From: Clostridiales bacterium
GTDB taxonomy: Bacteria; Bacillota; Clostridia; Christensenellales; Aristaeellaceae
Direction of reading: 5' to 3'
Assembly: GCA_015056205.1 (NCBI GenBank)
Contig: SVGS01000011.1
Coordinates: forward strand, 24,224 to 88,223
Length of the DNA stretch: 64,000 bases
The position numbers and the translations under genes are program-made. The notes beneath the pieces are model-generated. The model worked only from the letters and a program-made list of their open reading frames with translations, had not been told where the DNA came from and did no database searches. Each line of letters begins with the position of its first letter. The first letter of the stretch is position 1. Shown piece by piece: positions 7,825 through 17,004 of this stretch.

Positions 7825-10272
7825 ATGCCGACCACCAAGTTTGATAAGGAATCCATCAAGCAAGCAATCATCGGGAAGGTTCAGCGCTATAACGGCCGTA
7901 CCATCGAGGAGGTTTCGCCGCAGCAGCTTTACCGCGCGGTGGCTTCCACCGTACGGGATCAGATTATGGCGAAAGCCATTGAGTGCCGCGAAGAGCGGAA
8001 ACGGAATAAAGGCAAGAGGCTCTATTATCTGAGCGTGGAATACCTGATGGGGCGCAGCATGTATACCAACATGCTGAATCTGACCTCCACGAAGGAGTAT
8101 ACGGAAGCGCTGAGCGAGCTGGGGATCGATATTCAGGACGTGCTGAAGGAAGAACCGGAACCCGGACTGGGGAACGGCGGCCTCGGGCGTCTGGCGGCCT
8201 GCTTCCTGGACAGCCTGAGCAGCCTGAATATGCCGGCGATGGGCTGCACCATCCGGTATGAATACGGGCTTTTCCGCCAGAAGATCGTGGACGGCCAGCA
8301 GGTGGAGCTGCCGGACAGCTGGCTTGACAACGGCAACGCCTGGGAAACCGCGGAAACGCAGGACACCTGCGAGGTTCATTTCGGCGGCCATGTGGAAGAA
8401 GTCGAAGTCAACGGGGTTAAGCGTTATTACACGAAGGATTACTATACCGTGGAAGCGGTTCCCTACGATATGCCGATCGTCGGCTATGACGCCAAGGTCG
8501 TGAATCCCCTGCGGATGTGGTCCGCCCGGAGCCCCAAGAAGCTGGATCTGAACAGCTTCGGCGAGGGCCGGTACGTTCAGGCTTCCGAGGAGATCGAACT
8601 GGCGGAGACCATCAGCAAGGTGCTGTATCCGGAAGACCGGCATTACGAAGGCAAACAGCTGCGGCTGAAACAGCACTATTTCTTTGCCAGCGCTTCGCTG
8701 CAGTATATTCTGAAGGACTACAAGAAGCGCTTCGGAACCGATTTTTCCAGGCTGCCGGAAAAGGTGGTCATTCATATTAACGATACCCATCCGGGCATGG
8801 CCATTCCCGAGCTGATGCGCCTTCTGATCGATGAGGAAGGCCTTGGATGGGATGAAGCCAGCCAGATCGTGCAGCGGACATTTGCCTATACCAACCACAC
8901 CATTATGTCCGAAGCGCTGGAACGCTGGCCCGTGAACATGGTTCAGAACCTCCTGCCCCGGATTTACCAGATCCTGTGCGAGATTAACCGCCGGTTCTGC
9001 GAGCGCCTGTGGAACTATTTCCCCGGCGACTGGGACCGGATCGCGCGGATGGCTGTGATCAGCTACGACAATGTCCAGATGGCCAATCTGTGCATCGCCA
9101 TGAGCTACAGCGTAAACGGCGTCAGCAAGCTGCACGGCGAAATCCTGAAGGAGGAAACCTTCCACGATTTCTACCTGGTGATGCCGGAGAAATTCTCCGC
9201 CATTACCAACGGAATTGCGCATCGCCGCTGGCTGATCAGCTGCAATCCGGAGCTGACCGATCTGATCTGCGAATCCATCGGGGACGCGTGGATCAAGGAG
9301 CCGGAACGGCTCAGAGAACTGGCGCCCTTCGCGGATGACGCGGCCTTCCGGGAGAAGTTTGCCGCGATCAAGCTGCACAACAAGCAACGGCTGGCCGCCA
9401 TGCTCAAACAGCGGCAGGATGTGACGATCGATCCGTCCTTTATGTTCGACGTGCAGGCGAAACGGCTGCATGAATACAAGCGGCAGATGCTGAACGCCCT
9501 GCATATCATGGTGCTTTACAACCGGATCGTCAACGACGAGAGCTTCACCATGGCTCCGCGGGTGTTCGTGTTTGGCGCGAAGGCCAGCCCCGGATACTAC
9601 CGGGCGAAGCAGATTATCCGCCTGATCTGCGCCCTGAGCAAAATGATCGAAAGACATCCGCGGGCCCGGAAGATGCTGCAGGTGGTTTTCCTCGAGAATT
9701 ATGACGTCAGCAGCGCGGAAGTGCTGATTCCGGCGGCGGAGGTTTCGGAACAGCTGAGCACAGCCAGCAAGGAAGCCAGCGGAACCGGAAACATGAAGTT
9801 CATGATGAACGGCGCGATCACCATCGGCACCATGGACGGCGCCAACGTGGAGATCAGCGAACAGGTCGGCATGGACAATATTTACATCTTCGGTATGCGG
9901 GCCGATACCGTACGGAACATGTACCGGGAGAACACCTACAACCCGATGATGATCTTCGAGACCAACCAGGAAGTCCGGCAGGCCATGACGCAGATTATCG
10001 ACGGTACCCTGATGCCCGATAATCCCGCCGCGCTGCAGGATCTCTACCACAGTCTGCTGATGGGAGACAACTTCTTCGTGCTGAAGGACTTCGGCTCCTA
10101 TTCGATGGCCCAGCGGAGACTGGACGCGGATTATCATGACCAGGAGAAATGGCAGAAGATGGCTGTAATCAATACCGCCATGTCCGGTGTTTTCTCCTCC
10201 GACCGCACCATTCGCGAATACAACGATACCATCTGGCATCTGCCGATTCTCGGACAGAACGCAAAGAAATAA
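7825..10272 (+). CDS. glgP: Glycogen/starch phosphorylase (GT35)
   Basis: Releases glucose-1-phosphate from alpha-1,4-glucans using pyridoxal phosphate. The 815-aa length is normal for the family. Visible motifs include LSVEYLMGR, GNGGLGRLAACFLDS, the HINDTHPGMAIPELMR stretch, FDVQAKRLHEYKRQ and the PLP-lysine region EASGTGNMKFMMNGA. The gene has its own promoter and a downstream terminator, so it is probably monocistronic. The glucan-making genes are not in the window. The phosphoglucomutase at 23724-25394 could use its product. RBS TGAGGAGG precedes the ATG. Confidence 0.97.
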   Translation: MPTTKFDKESIKQAIIGKVQRYNGRTIEEVSPQQLYRAVASTVRDQIMAKAIECREERKRNKGKRLYYLSVEYLMGRSMYTNMLNLTSTKEYTEALSELGIDIQDVLKEEPEPGLGNGGLGRLAACFLDSLSSLNMPAMGCTIRYEYGLFRQKIVDGQQVELPDSWLDNGNAWETAETQDTCEVHFGGHVEEVEVNGVKRYYTKDYYTVEAVPYDMPIVGYDAKVVNPLRMWSARSPKKLDLNSFGEGRYVQASEEIELAETISKVLYPEDRHYEGKQLRLKQHYFFASASLQYILKDYKKRFGTDFSRLPEKVVIHINDTHPGMAIPELMRLLIDEEGLGWDEASQIVQRTFAYTNHTIMSEALERWPVNMVQNLLPRIYQILCEINRRFCERLWNYFPGDWDRIARMAVISYDNVQMANLCIAMSYSVNGVSKLHGEILKEETFHDFYLVMPEKFSAITNGIAHRRWLISCNPELTDLICESIGDAWIKEPERLRELAPFADDAAFREKFAAIKLHNKQRLAAMLKQRQDVTIDPSFMFDVQAKRLHEYKRQMLNALHIMVLYNRIVNDESFTMAPRVFVFGAKASPGYYRAKQIIRLICALSKMIERHPRARKMLQVVFLENYDVSSAEVLIPAAEVSEQLSTASKEASGTGNMKFMMNGAITIGTMDGANVEISEQVGMDNIYIFGMRADTVRNMYRENTYNPMMIFETNQEVRQAMTQIIDGTLMPDNPAALQDLYHSLLMGDNFFVLKDFGSYSMAQRRLDADYHDQEKWQKMAVINTAMSGVFSSDRTIREYNDTIWHLPILGQNAKK

Positions 10273-10283
10273 GGCTGATTCGA

Positions 10284-10318
10284 CCCCGGACTCCCGTAAA
10301 AGGAAGCTCCGGGGTTTT
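10284..10318 (+). terminator. Rho-independent terminator after glgP
   Basis: CCCCGGA at 10284-10290 pairs with TCCGGGG at 10308-10314, followed by TTTT. It closes the glgP unit. Confidence 0.75.
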
Positions 10319-10395
10319 CGCTTGACGCAAAGCGCGGCCGGAAAAGAAACAGGGAAGGGATTTTCTGAATAAAAAGAAAGAGGAGGAACAAAACC

Positions 10396-10926
10396 ATGGC
10401 TACCACCGCAAAGACGACCGAAAAGAAGGCGACGGCCGCGAAGACAACCGCCGCGAAGGCAACAACCGCCGCGAAGAAGACGACAGCCGCAAAGACAACA
10501 ACCGCGAAGAAGACGACGGCCGCGAAGACAACAACCGCTGCGAAGAAGACGACGGCCGCGAAGGCAACAACCGCCGCGAAGAAGACGACGGCCGCGAAGA
10601 CAACCGCCGCGAAGACGACAACCGCGAAGAAGACGACCGCCGCGAAGACAACGACGGCCGCCCGCAAAACCACCGCGGCCACCACCTCCCTGAAGGTGAC
10701 GGCTTCCGAAAAAAAGCTGGTAGAAGCCTACCGGGATGCTGCCCCTGATCTGAAAAAGATCGCGCTGAAGGTGCTGAAAGGGGAGTATGGAGAGAAGCTG
10801 ACCACGCTGCTGGGCGCGGTGGGAGGCGGGGCCGGAGCCGCTGCGGATTCCGCGGGAAGCACTTTGGGAGATCTGGCCGGGAATCTGCTGAGCAGCCTGG
10901 CCGGCGGTCTGCTGGGGAAAAAATAA
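10396..10926 (+). CDS. Histone H1-like Lys/Ala/Thr-repeat protein
   Basis: A 176-aa protein. Residues 1 to about 104 consist almost only of K, T and A in irregular AAKTT/AAKKTT units, like the C-terminal tails of histone H1 and bacterial H1-like proteins (HctB type), so a nucleoid or nucleic-acid-binding role is plausible. The rest is different. A short amphipathic segment (LVEAYRDAAPDLKKIALKVL) is followed by a Gly/Ala/Leu-rich tail ending LAGGLLGKK that could contact membrane or self-associate. No TM helix is certain. Strong RBS (AGAGGAGG). It stands alone between glgP and the antiporter. Function is inferred from composition only. Confidence 0.8.
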   Translation: MATTAKTTEKKATAAKTTAAKATTAAKKTTAAKTTTAKKTTAAKTTTAAKKTTAAKATTAAKKTTAAKTTAAKTTTAKKTTAAKTTTAARKTTAATTSLKVTASEKKLVEAYRDAAPDLKKIALKVLKGEYGEKLTTLLGAVGGGAGAAADSAGSTLGDLAGNLLSSLAGGLLGKK

Positions 10927-10939
10927 ACAGAAAAAATAC

Positions 10940-10968
10940 TTGAGCGTACGCGAATCTGTCCTTACAAT
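10940..10968 (+). promoter_or_regulatory. Sigma-A promoter of the NhaC-type antiporter
   Basis: TTGAGC at 10940-10945, 17-bp spacer, TACAAT at 10963-10968, 38 bp before the start codon. Confidence 0.75.
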
Positions 10969-11006
10969 AGCCATAGAGGTTATCTGTTATAGGAGGGACG
11001 ATCCAT

Positions 11007-12626
11007 ATGAGGAACAGAAGGAGATTTTTGTGCAGCGCCGCATTGCTGCTGGCGCTGCTGACGCTCTGCGCCGCGGCATTCGCGGAGGATACGGGGGCGG
11101 CGGAGGCGGCGGGAGCGCCCAATCCGTTTGTGAATACATTCTGGTCGCTGGTTCCGTCCATTGTGGCGATCTGTCTGGCGCTGATTACCAAGGAAGTTTA
11201 TTCCTCCCTGTTTGTGGGGATTCTGGCCGGCGCGCTGCTGAATACGAATTTCCATCTGGAGAACGCGATGAACCGCATTTTTTCCGGCGGTTTTATCGCG
11301 TCGGTCTCGGATTCCTATAACATCGGCATTCTGGTCTTCCTTGTCTTGCTGGGAATGATTGTCGCCCTGATGAACAAAGCGGGAGGAAGCGCCGCCTTCG
11401 GCCGGTGGGCCGGCGAGCATATTCACAGCCGGGCCGGCGCCCAGCTGGCGACCATGCTGCTGGGAATTCTGATCTTTATTGACGACTATTTCAACTGTCT
11501 GACAGTGGGCAGCGTGATGCGCCCGGTGACGGATAAGCATAAGATTTCACGGGCGAAGCTGGCGTATCTGATTGACGCGACCGCCGCTCCGGTCTGCATT
11601 ATCGCGCCGATCAGCTCCTGGGCGGCCGCCGTGGCGGCTTTCGCGGATGACGGCGTAGGGCTGAAGCTGTTTATCAACGCCATTCCCTTCAACTTCTACG
11701 CGCTGCTGACCATCGTGATGATGATCACCATGATCCTGCTGAAGGTGGAATTCGGTTCCATGGCCCGCCATGAGAAGAACGCCCGGAAGGGAGATCTTTT
11801 CTCCGGCAGGAATCCCTATGACGGCATGGAGGGACTGGAGAAGCAGGAACAGGGCGGCCGGATGTCCTATCTTCTGGTTCCGGTGATTGCCCTGATTATT
11901 TTCAGCACGCTGGGAATGGTCTATACCGGCGGCTTCTTCAGCGGGGTCGACTTTGTGACGGCGTTCTCGAATTCGGACGCTTCCGTCGGTCTGATGCTGG
12001 GCTCCTTCTTTGCCATCGTGGTGACCGTGATCTTCTATCTGATCTCCGGGGCCATGAAGTTCAAGGATATTATGGAATGCCTGCCCTCCGGATTCAAGGC
12101 GATGGTACCGGCCATTCTGATTCTGATGTTCGCCTGGACGCTGAAAGATATCACCATTGAGCTGGGCGCGAAGGAGTATGTGCGGGGTATCGTATCGAAC
12201 AGCGCGCAGGGGATGCACAACTTCCTGCCGGCGATCGTATTCCTGGTCGGCTGCCTGCTTTCTTTCTCCACCGGCACGAGCTGGGGAACCTTCGGCATGC
12301 TGATTCCGATCGTCCAGGGCGTGTTCCCCATGGATAACCCCCTGGCCATCGTCTGCATTTCCGCCTGCATGGCCGGCGCTGTCTGCGGCGATCATTGCTC
12401 CCCCATTTCCGATACCACGATCATGTCTTCCGCGGGCGCGCAGTGCGATCATGTGAATCACGTCAATACCCAGCTGCCATACGCGGTAACCTGTGCCGCG
12501 GTGTCCTTCCTGACTTACATTCTGGCCGGGTTTGTCCCGAACGCATGGATCGCGCTGCCCGCCGGCATCGCGGCGATGGTGCTGGTTGTATCCTGCATCA
12601 AAATCCGGCAGAGAAGCGCGGACTGA
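11007..12626 (+). CDS. NhaC-family Na+/H+ antiporter
   Basis: A 539-aa polytopic membrane protein of the NhaC family, which exchanges sodium (or a related solute) for protons. The first ~26 residues form a cleavable-looking signal (LLLALLTLCAAAFAED), followed by about 11-12 hydrophobic helices. Family traits are IDDYFNCLTVGSVMRPVTD (~residue 154), IAPISSWAAAVAAF, FSTGTSWGTFGMLIPI and the C-terminal CGDHCSPISDTTIMSSAG. RBS AGGAGGG lies 9 bp before the ATG. The ion cannot be fixed from sequence, and some relatives exchange organic acids. Confidence 0.9.
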   Translation: MRNRRRFLCSAALLLALLTLCAAAFAEDTGAAEAAGAPNPFVNTFWSLVPSIVAICLALITKEVYSSLFVGILAGALLNTNFHLENAMNRIFSGGFIASVSDSYNIGILVFLVLLGMIVALMNKAGGSAAFGRWAGEHIHSRAGAQLATMLLGILIFIDDYFNCLTVGSVMRPVTDKHKISRAKLAYLIDATAAPVCIIAPISSWAAAVAAFADDGVGLKLFINAIPFNFYALLTIVMMITMILLKVEFGSMARHEKNARKGDLFSGRNPYDGMEGLEKQEQGGRMSYLLVPVIALIIFSTLGMVYTGGFFSGVDFVTAFSNSDASVGLMLGSFFAIVVTVIFYLISGAMKFKDIMECLPSGFKAMVPAILILMFAWTLKDITIELGAKEYVRGIVSNSAQGMHNFLPAIVFLVGCLLSFSTGTSWGTFGMLIPIVQGVFPMDNPLAIVCISACMAGAVCGDHCSPISDTTIMSSAGAQCDHVNHVNTQLPYAVTCAAVSFLTYILAGFVPNAWIALPAGIAAMVLVVSCIKIRQRSAD

Positions 12627-12686
12627 ACTGCGGCAGCCCGCTGAGGCAGTCAGCGGGAGCCGGGGGAAAAAAACCGGAGGTACCCC

Positions 12687-13553
12687 ATGAAAAAAATCAT
12701 TGCTGTTGTTCTTGCCCTGTTCCTGGTTACTGGCCTGCTGCCGGTTCTGGCCGAGGAAAACGCGATTCCGGATTATTCCGGACTGTGGACGGATCCGGCT
12801 TTTGACCGGGCGGAGATTGTGATTCTGCGTGACTTTGAAGCCTGGACAACGGATCTGCTGGGGGAGAAACCTTCCGGACAGTATGTGATCAGCATGAAAT
12901 GGTCCAATTCCGCCGATTCCTATGACAGCTACCGGATGGTCGCCCGCGAGGAAGGCAAAAGCCTCGTCTATGACAACGGTCTCTATGTCCGCTACACGAT
13001 CGTCGATTCCGACAACGGTTCGGCGGAGTTTCTGGAGGATCAGGGCCAGGGGCGGTTTACCCTCACGGACGGCGGCGTGCTGCAATGGGAAGATTCCTAC
13101 GTTTCTGACGCGGCCTCGATGAAACTGACCCGGGAAACGGCTCCGGCGCCTTCAGCCGAGACGCTGCTGAAAGGATACTATCAGACCATCGCTTCCCTGG
13201 AAAACGGAACCGCGGGCGCGAGCCTCAAAGAAGCGCAGGCGGTGTGCGATCTCTATGCCTTCTGCATGGAAAACAGACTGTGGCTGACGGAGACGGAGGA
13301 GCTCGGCAGGAATATGCTTGCTGCCCGGGAACTGCTTTCAGAAAAAGAGCTTGCGGCGTTTGACGCCAATGAACCGGCGGTTTCGGCGGAGGCGCTGCGC
13401 CTGCTGAAGGAAGAGGAGAAGCTGACGGATGCCTACTACGATGCCGGCGTGGCGGAGCGCCTGGAAACTCTGCGGGATGATATAACCATCCGCAGCGGCG
13501 TCAGTTTCTTTCTGGCGTGCGTGATGACGCTGGAAAATATCGGAGAACCCTGA
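12687..13553 (+). CDS. Secreted protein of unknown function
   Basis: 288 aa with a clear signal peptide (KKIIAVVLALFLVTGLLPVLA, cleavage near residue 22). The first half of the mature part looks like a small beta-rich domain (residues ~25-150: YSGLWTDPAFDRAEIVI, DGGVLQWEDSYV). The second half (~155-285) is helical and charged. I do not recognise a family. RBS CGGAGG. A stem-loop (CCCGCTGA/TCAGCGGG, 12638-12658) separates it from the antiporter and a strong terminator follows. Confidence 0.85.
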   Translation: MKKIIAVVLALFLVTGLLPVLAEENAIPDYSGLWTDPAFDRAEIVILRDFEAWTTDLLGEKPSGQYVISMKWSNSADSYDSYRMVAREEGKSLVYDNGLYVRYTIVDSDNGSAEFLEDQGQGRFTLTDGGVLQWEDSYVSDAASMKLTRETAPAPSAETLLKGYYQTIASLENGTAGASLKEAQAVCDLYAFCMENRLWLTETEELGRNMLAARELLSEKELAAFDANEPAVSAEALRLLKEEEKLTDAYYDAGVAERLETLRDDITIRSGVSFFLACVMTLENIGEP

Positions 13554-13592
13554 TCCGGTGCTTTACACCTGATCCAGGACAGCTCAAAGCTT

Positions 13593-13630
13593 ATCCTGCC
13601 GGATGATTCTTCATCCGGCAGGATTTTTTT
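13593..13630 (+). terminator. Rho-independent terminator
   Basis: Near-perfect stem ATCCTGCCGGATGA/TCATCCGGCAGGAT with a short loop, then a run of seven T. Ends the secreted-protein gene. No gene is seen from here to 13846. Confidence 0.9.
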
Positions 13631-13846
13631 GGTTTGCGGCGAATCATACAATAACGGGTTTTTCCTGTCTTTACCGGAGCTGGCGGACCTGTCCAATGAA
13701 AGCACAAAGCTTATTGCGGAAGGAGCAGAGCCTTCCCGTTATGAATGTCCGCAGCAGGCGGAAGGCGCCGCGCGAATGGGAAAAAGAGAATCCGGAACGG
13801 CTTGCCGCCGCGGATGAAACAGAAGCAGGATTAAGGAGGTTGTCTG

Positions 13847-15730
13847 ATGAGCCGTAAAAAGATCGCGGTTCTGATGGCCAGTATTGACCGGGAATATCAG
13901 CAGGATTTCGCCAGGGGACTGGCAGCGGCCGGAGCACAGTATGATACGGATATCTGCATCTTTAACAGCCAGGGGCATATGAATGTGGATATTTCCACCA
14001 GCGAGACCGGCGAGAGCATGATTTATGAGCTGCCGGATCCGAACGAATTCGACGGGATTATTTCTCTGCTGGCGACCATGGGCAGTGAATCGGCCTACCG
14101 GAGAGCGGCGGCGCTGCTGGCGCCCATGAAGGACAAGCCGCATGTATCCATCGATGTGCCGCTGGAAGGGGCGGTTACGATCTGCTTCGACGATCATTAC
14201 AGCATGAGGGAAATGACGGCGCACCTGATCAACAAACACGGCGCCAGACGGTTCGCCATGGTCAGCGGTCCCCTGAACCACGACGTGGCGCTGGAGAGGA
14301 TCAACGCCTGCCGGGAAACGCTGAGAGAATACGGACTCACGCTGAGCGACCGGATGATCATTGACGGGGAATGGACCCGCATCGGCGGGCGAAACGCGGC
14401 GGAAAAGATTCTCAGTATGGGAGGACAGCTGCCGGACGCGGTTATCTGCGGGAATGACGATATGGCTCTCAGCGTGATTGAGTGCTTTCATGAGCACGGA
14501 ATCAGAGTGCCGGGAGACGTGGCGGTCACCGGCTTTGACGCGTTGCGGGAGGCCATCATGCGGGGCGTAACGACGATCTGCCGCCCGGTTGACCGGAGCG
14601 CGCGCAAAGCGGTCGAAGTGCTGACCCGCTGGATTGACGGGGAAAAACCGGAACAGGATACGATTCAGCTGCCGACCGTGCCGATTTACGGGCAAAGCTG
14701 CGGATGCGAACACAGCCTGGAACACATGGGCGACAAGCTGCGGGCGATGGCGACGGAGCGCTGGAATATGGAAACCATCCTGACACGCGTCAGCATGTTC
14801 TCCGGAAGCCTGGCGGGGGTTGGAGACGAGAAGGAAGCGGTCGGGAAAATCCGGGAATTCGCGAACAGCTGGAATATCCGGGAAATGTATCTGTGCGTGG
14901 ATCCGGCGATCTGCCGGCCAGGGGTTACCGAGAAACTCCCGGCGGATTCCCCCTATCCGGAAGACATGCTGCTTCTTTTCGGCATACGGGACGGAAGGGA
15001 ATATCCCTCCGAACTTTTCCGGAGAAGAGATCTGACGCCCGTGCTGCAGGAAATGCGTAAAAACGCGCTCACCTTGGTTTTCTGCCCGCTGTATTACCGG
15101 AATCACAGCCTCGGATATGTGGCGATGAATCTCGGGGAGGGGACAGGCGCGGCCCTTTATTCCGTGCTGATGCTGCTCAACGGGGCGCTGATGAGCCTCT
15201 ACCTGCAGCAGAATATCAGGAGATACGCGACCACGATTGAGCAGATGGCGATTCAGGATATCATGACGGGCATGCTGAACCGGCGGGGATACAACGAAAA
15301 GGCGCCGGCGATTATGCAGGAAGCCATGGAAAAAAAGAAAAAATTTGTCATGATGAGCGTTGACATGGATCATATGAAGGCCATCAATGACGCCTACGGC
15401 CATCTGATGGGGGATGAAGCCATTCGCCGCATGGGCCGGATCATGCGCGTGGTGGAAACCATCGGCCTGACGCCGGTGCATATCAGCGGGGATGAATTTC
15501 TGGCGTACGGAATCCTGGATGACGGCCGGGAGGCCGGGGAGGTAACGGAACTGGTTCGTCAGGAAATCAGGCGAAGCAATGAGGCGGATCCATGGATCCG
15601 GGAGATCAGCGCCAGCATGGGCATTTATGCCGCCGTTCCTCAGACGGGAGAGGATATAGACGATTTCATGAGCAACGCGGACCAGGCGATGTACGAGGAG
15701 AAGAAACGAAAAAAGAGATCGGGATCCTGA
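13847..15730 (+). CDS. LacI-type periplasmic-binding-like sensor fused to a GGDEF domain
   Basis: A 627-aa soluble protein. Residues 1 to ~285 are the ligand-binding fold of LacI/GalR regulators (AVLMASIDREYQQDFARGL, CGNDDMALSVIECFHEHGIRVPGDVAVTGFD), but the DNA-binding helix-turn-helix is absent. Residues ~300-460 are a linker that may be GAF-like. Residues ~465-620 are a GGDEF (diguanylate cyclase) domain: DIMTGMLNRRGYNEK, VDMDHMKAINDAYGHLMGDEA, and the signature loop reads SGDEF instead of GGDEF. It probably links a sugar-like ligand to cyclic-di-GMP. No signal peptide or TM segment, so it acts in the cytoplasm. RBS AAGGAGG. The SGDEF variant may be active or only GTP-binding. Confidence 0.92.
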   Translation: MSRKKIAVLMASIDREYQQDFARGLAAAGAQYDTDICIFNSQGHMNVDISTSETGESMIYELPDPNEFDGIISLLATMGSESAYRRAAALLAPMKDKPHVSIDVPLEGAVTICFDDHYSMREMTAHLINKHGARRFAMVSGPLNHDVALERINACRETLREYGLTLSDRMIIDGEWTRIGGRNAAEKILSMGGQLPDAVICGNDDMALSVIECFHEHGIRVPGDVAVTGFDALREAIMRGVTTICRPVDRSARKAVEVLTRWIDGEKPEQDTIQLPTVPIYGQSCGCEHSLEHMGDKLRAMATERWNMETILTRVSMFSGSLAGVGDEKEAVGKIREFANSWNIREMYLCVDPAICRPGVTEKLPADSPYPEDMLLLFGIRDGREYPSELFRRRDLTPVLQEMRKNALTLVFCPLYYRNHSLGYVAMNLGEGTGAALYSVLMLLNGALMSLYLQQNIRRYATTIEQMAIQDIMTGMLNRRGYNEKAPAIMQEAMEKKKKFVMMSVDMDHMKAINDAYGHLMGDEAIRRMGRIMRVVETIGLTPVHISGDEFLAYGILDDGREAGEVTELVRQEIRRSNEADPWIREISASMGIYAAVPQTGEDIDDFMSNADQAMYEEKKRKKRSGS

Positions 15731-15756
15731 GGCTGCTCTGCTCAGCGGGTTTCTTC

Positions 15757-15789
15757 AGGCTTCGGCTGATTCAGCCGGAGTCTTTTTTT
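15757..15789 (+). terminator. Rho-independent terminator after the GGDEF gene
   Basis: GGCTTCGGCTGA pairs with TCAGCCGGAGTC (one mismatch, one G-T), then seven T. Confidence 0.8.
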
Positions 15790-15924
15790 GACGAAGGGGC
15801 GTTGTTTTAATTTCGCTTTAGGTTTTCATGGCAGAATAGGGCCATCGGAAGGAACACTGCAGGGTTCTTCCGGAACAGAATCCGGATTCCGAAGAAAAGA
15901 ACCGGAGGAAAGGAAGGAGAAAAC

Positions 15925-16848
15925 ATGAAAAATCTGAAACGAATTGCAGCGACCGGACTGTGTGTGAGCATGCTGCTGGGAGCTTTTGCCGCGGCGGAAA
16001 CCCCGGCAGCCGAAACCGGCGCGGTTACAGCTCAGGACACCACACAGAACGGACAGAATCCAAACGGAATGAACGGCCGGCAGCCTCCGGCCCTGCCGAA
16101 CGGCGGCGGACAGGGGCAGAACGCGAACGGAATGAACGGACAACAGCCTCCGGCCCTGCCGAACGGCGGCGGACAGGGGCAGAACTCAAACGGAATGAAC
16201 GGACAGCAGCCTCCGGCCCTGCCGAACGGCGGCGGACAGGGGCAGAACTCAAACGGAATGAACGGACAGCAGCCTCCGGCCCTGCCCAACGGCGGCGGAC
16301 AGGGGCAGAATCCGGACGGGATGAACGGGCAGCAGCCTCCGGCCCTGCCCAACGGCAGCGAACAGGGGCAGAATCCGGACGGAATGAATGGACAGCAGCC
16401 CCCGGCTCTGCCCAGCGGCAGCGAACAGGGGCAGAATCCGGACGGAATGAACGGGCAGCAGCCTCCGGCCCTGCCCAACGGCAGCGAACAGGGGCAGAAT
16501 CCGGACGGAATGAATGGACAGCAGCCCCCTTCTCCGGTCACTGTGCAGACAGGGAACAACGCTCCGCTGCGAATGAGAGAAGATCCCAGCAAGCGCTCCA
16601 GAATTGTCGATTCCTTTGAAAACGGGACGGAAGTCCGGATTCTGGAAGTCGGGGAGGAATGGGTCAAGGTCCAGGTCGGAGACAAGACCGGATACATGAT
16701 GGTTCAGTTCCTGGAAGGAGATGTGGAAACCGCGGCCGCCGCGGAAACAACCGGGACGGAGAGCACCGGAACGGAGAGTACCGGAACGGAGAGTACCGAA
16801 ACGGAATCTGCGGAGACGGATGAATCCCAGAGCACGGCAGCCACCTGA
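15925..16848 (+). CDS. Secreted repeat protein with C-terminal SH3 domain
   Basis: 307 aa with a signal peptide (residues 1 to ~24). Residues 43 to ~200 are eight tandem copies, the last incomplete, of a 21-residue Pro/Gln/Asn/Gly unit (GQNxxGMNGQQPPALPNGGGQ). A bacterial SH3 domain spans ~205-268 (NAPLRMREDPSKRSRIVDSF, GTEVRILEVGEEWVKVQV, GKTGYMMVQFL), a fold that often binds cell wall. The tail is Thr/Glu/Ser-rich (TGTES repeats). No sorting motif is seen. Likely a cell-surface or wall-associated protein. RBS AAGGAGAAAAC. Confidence 0.88.
   Translation: MKNLKRIAATGLCVSMLLGAFAAAETPAAETGAVTAQDTTQNGQNPNGMNGRQPPALPNGGGQGQNANGMNGQQPPALPNGGGQGQNSNGMNGQQPPALPNGGGQGQNSNGMNGQQPPALPNGGGQGQNPDGMNGQQPPALPNGSEQGQNPDGMNGQQPPALPSGSEQGQNPDGMNGQQPPALPNGSEQGQNPDGMNGQQPPSPVTVQTGNNAPLRMREDPSKRSRIVDSFENGTEVRILEVGEEWVKVQVGDKTGYMMVQFLEGDVETAAAAETTGTESTGTESTGTESTETESAETDESQSTAAT
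16051..16530 (+). repeat. 63-bp tandem repeat (7 full units plus a partial eighth)
   Basis: In-frame 63-bp units within the secreted SH3 protein. Units 1-4 share GGGQ endings and units 5-7 share GSEQ endings, so two sub-types have expanded separately. Because 63 is divisible by 3 and the unit has no stop in other frames, long spurious frames exist on both strands. Confidence 0.95.
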
Positions 16849-16887
16849 AAATAACCCGGAAAACAAACAGGTTCCAAAAACACAGCG

Positions 16888-16918
16888 GGGCCGCAGTCCT
16901 ACAGGCTGCGGCCCTTTT
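16888..16918 (+). terminator. Rho-independent terminator after the repeat protein
   Basis: GGGCCGCAG pairs with CTGCGGCCC around a 9-base loop, followed by TTTT. Confidence 0.85.
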
Positions 16919-16947
16919 CCTGACAAGTACAAGTCAGCGCATGCATT

Positions 16948-16986
16948 AAAAACGGCCGCGCGGAGAAGATTCTCCTGCGCGGCCGT
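16948..16986 (-). terminator. Rho-independent terminator for the zinc-ribbon gene
   Basis: On the minus strand ACGGCCGCGC pairs with GCGCGGCCGT, then a T-run. It lies just past the stop of the minus-strand gene at 17005 and is convergent with the previous terminator. Confidence 0.85.
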
Positions 16987-17004
16987 ATTCATTGCTTGCT
17001 GAAA

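Noticed and set aside
7804..10974. Long minus-strand frame opposite glgP and the AAKTT gene
   Set aside because: Its GRRLLRG-type repeats are just the reverse reading of AAKTT codons; glgP on the plus strand is certain.
13603..13857. 84-codon frame before the GGDEF gene
   Set aside because: It starts in the terminator, has no RBS, and overlaps the start of the GGDEF gene.
16051..16530. Regular repeats that could suggest a CRISPR array
   Set aside because: The units are contiguous and coding, with no unique spacers.
15960..16619. 219-codon frame overlapping the 63-bp repeats, and minus-strand frames there
   Set aside because: Results from a repeat unit divisible by three with no stops; only the frame with a signal peptide and SH3 domain makes sense.
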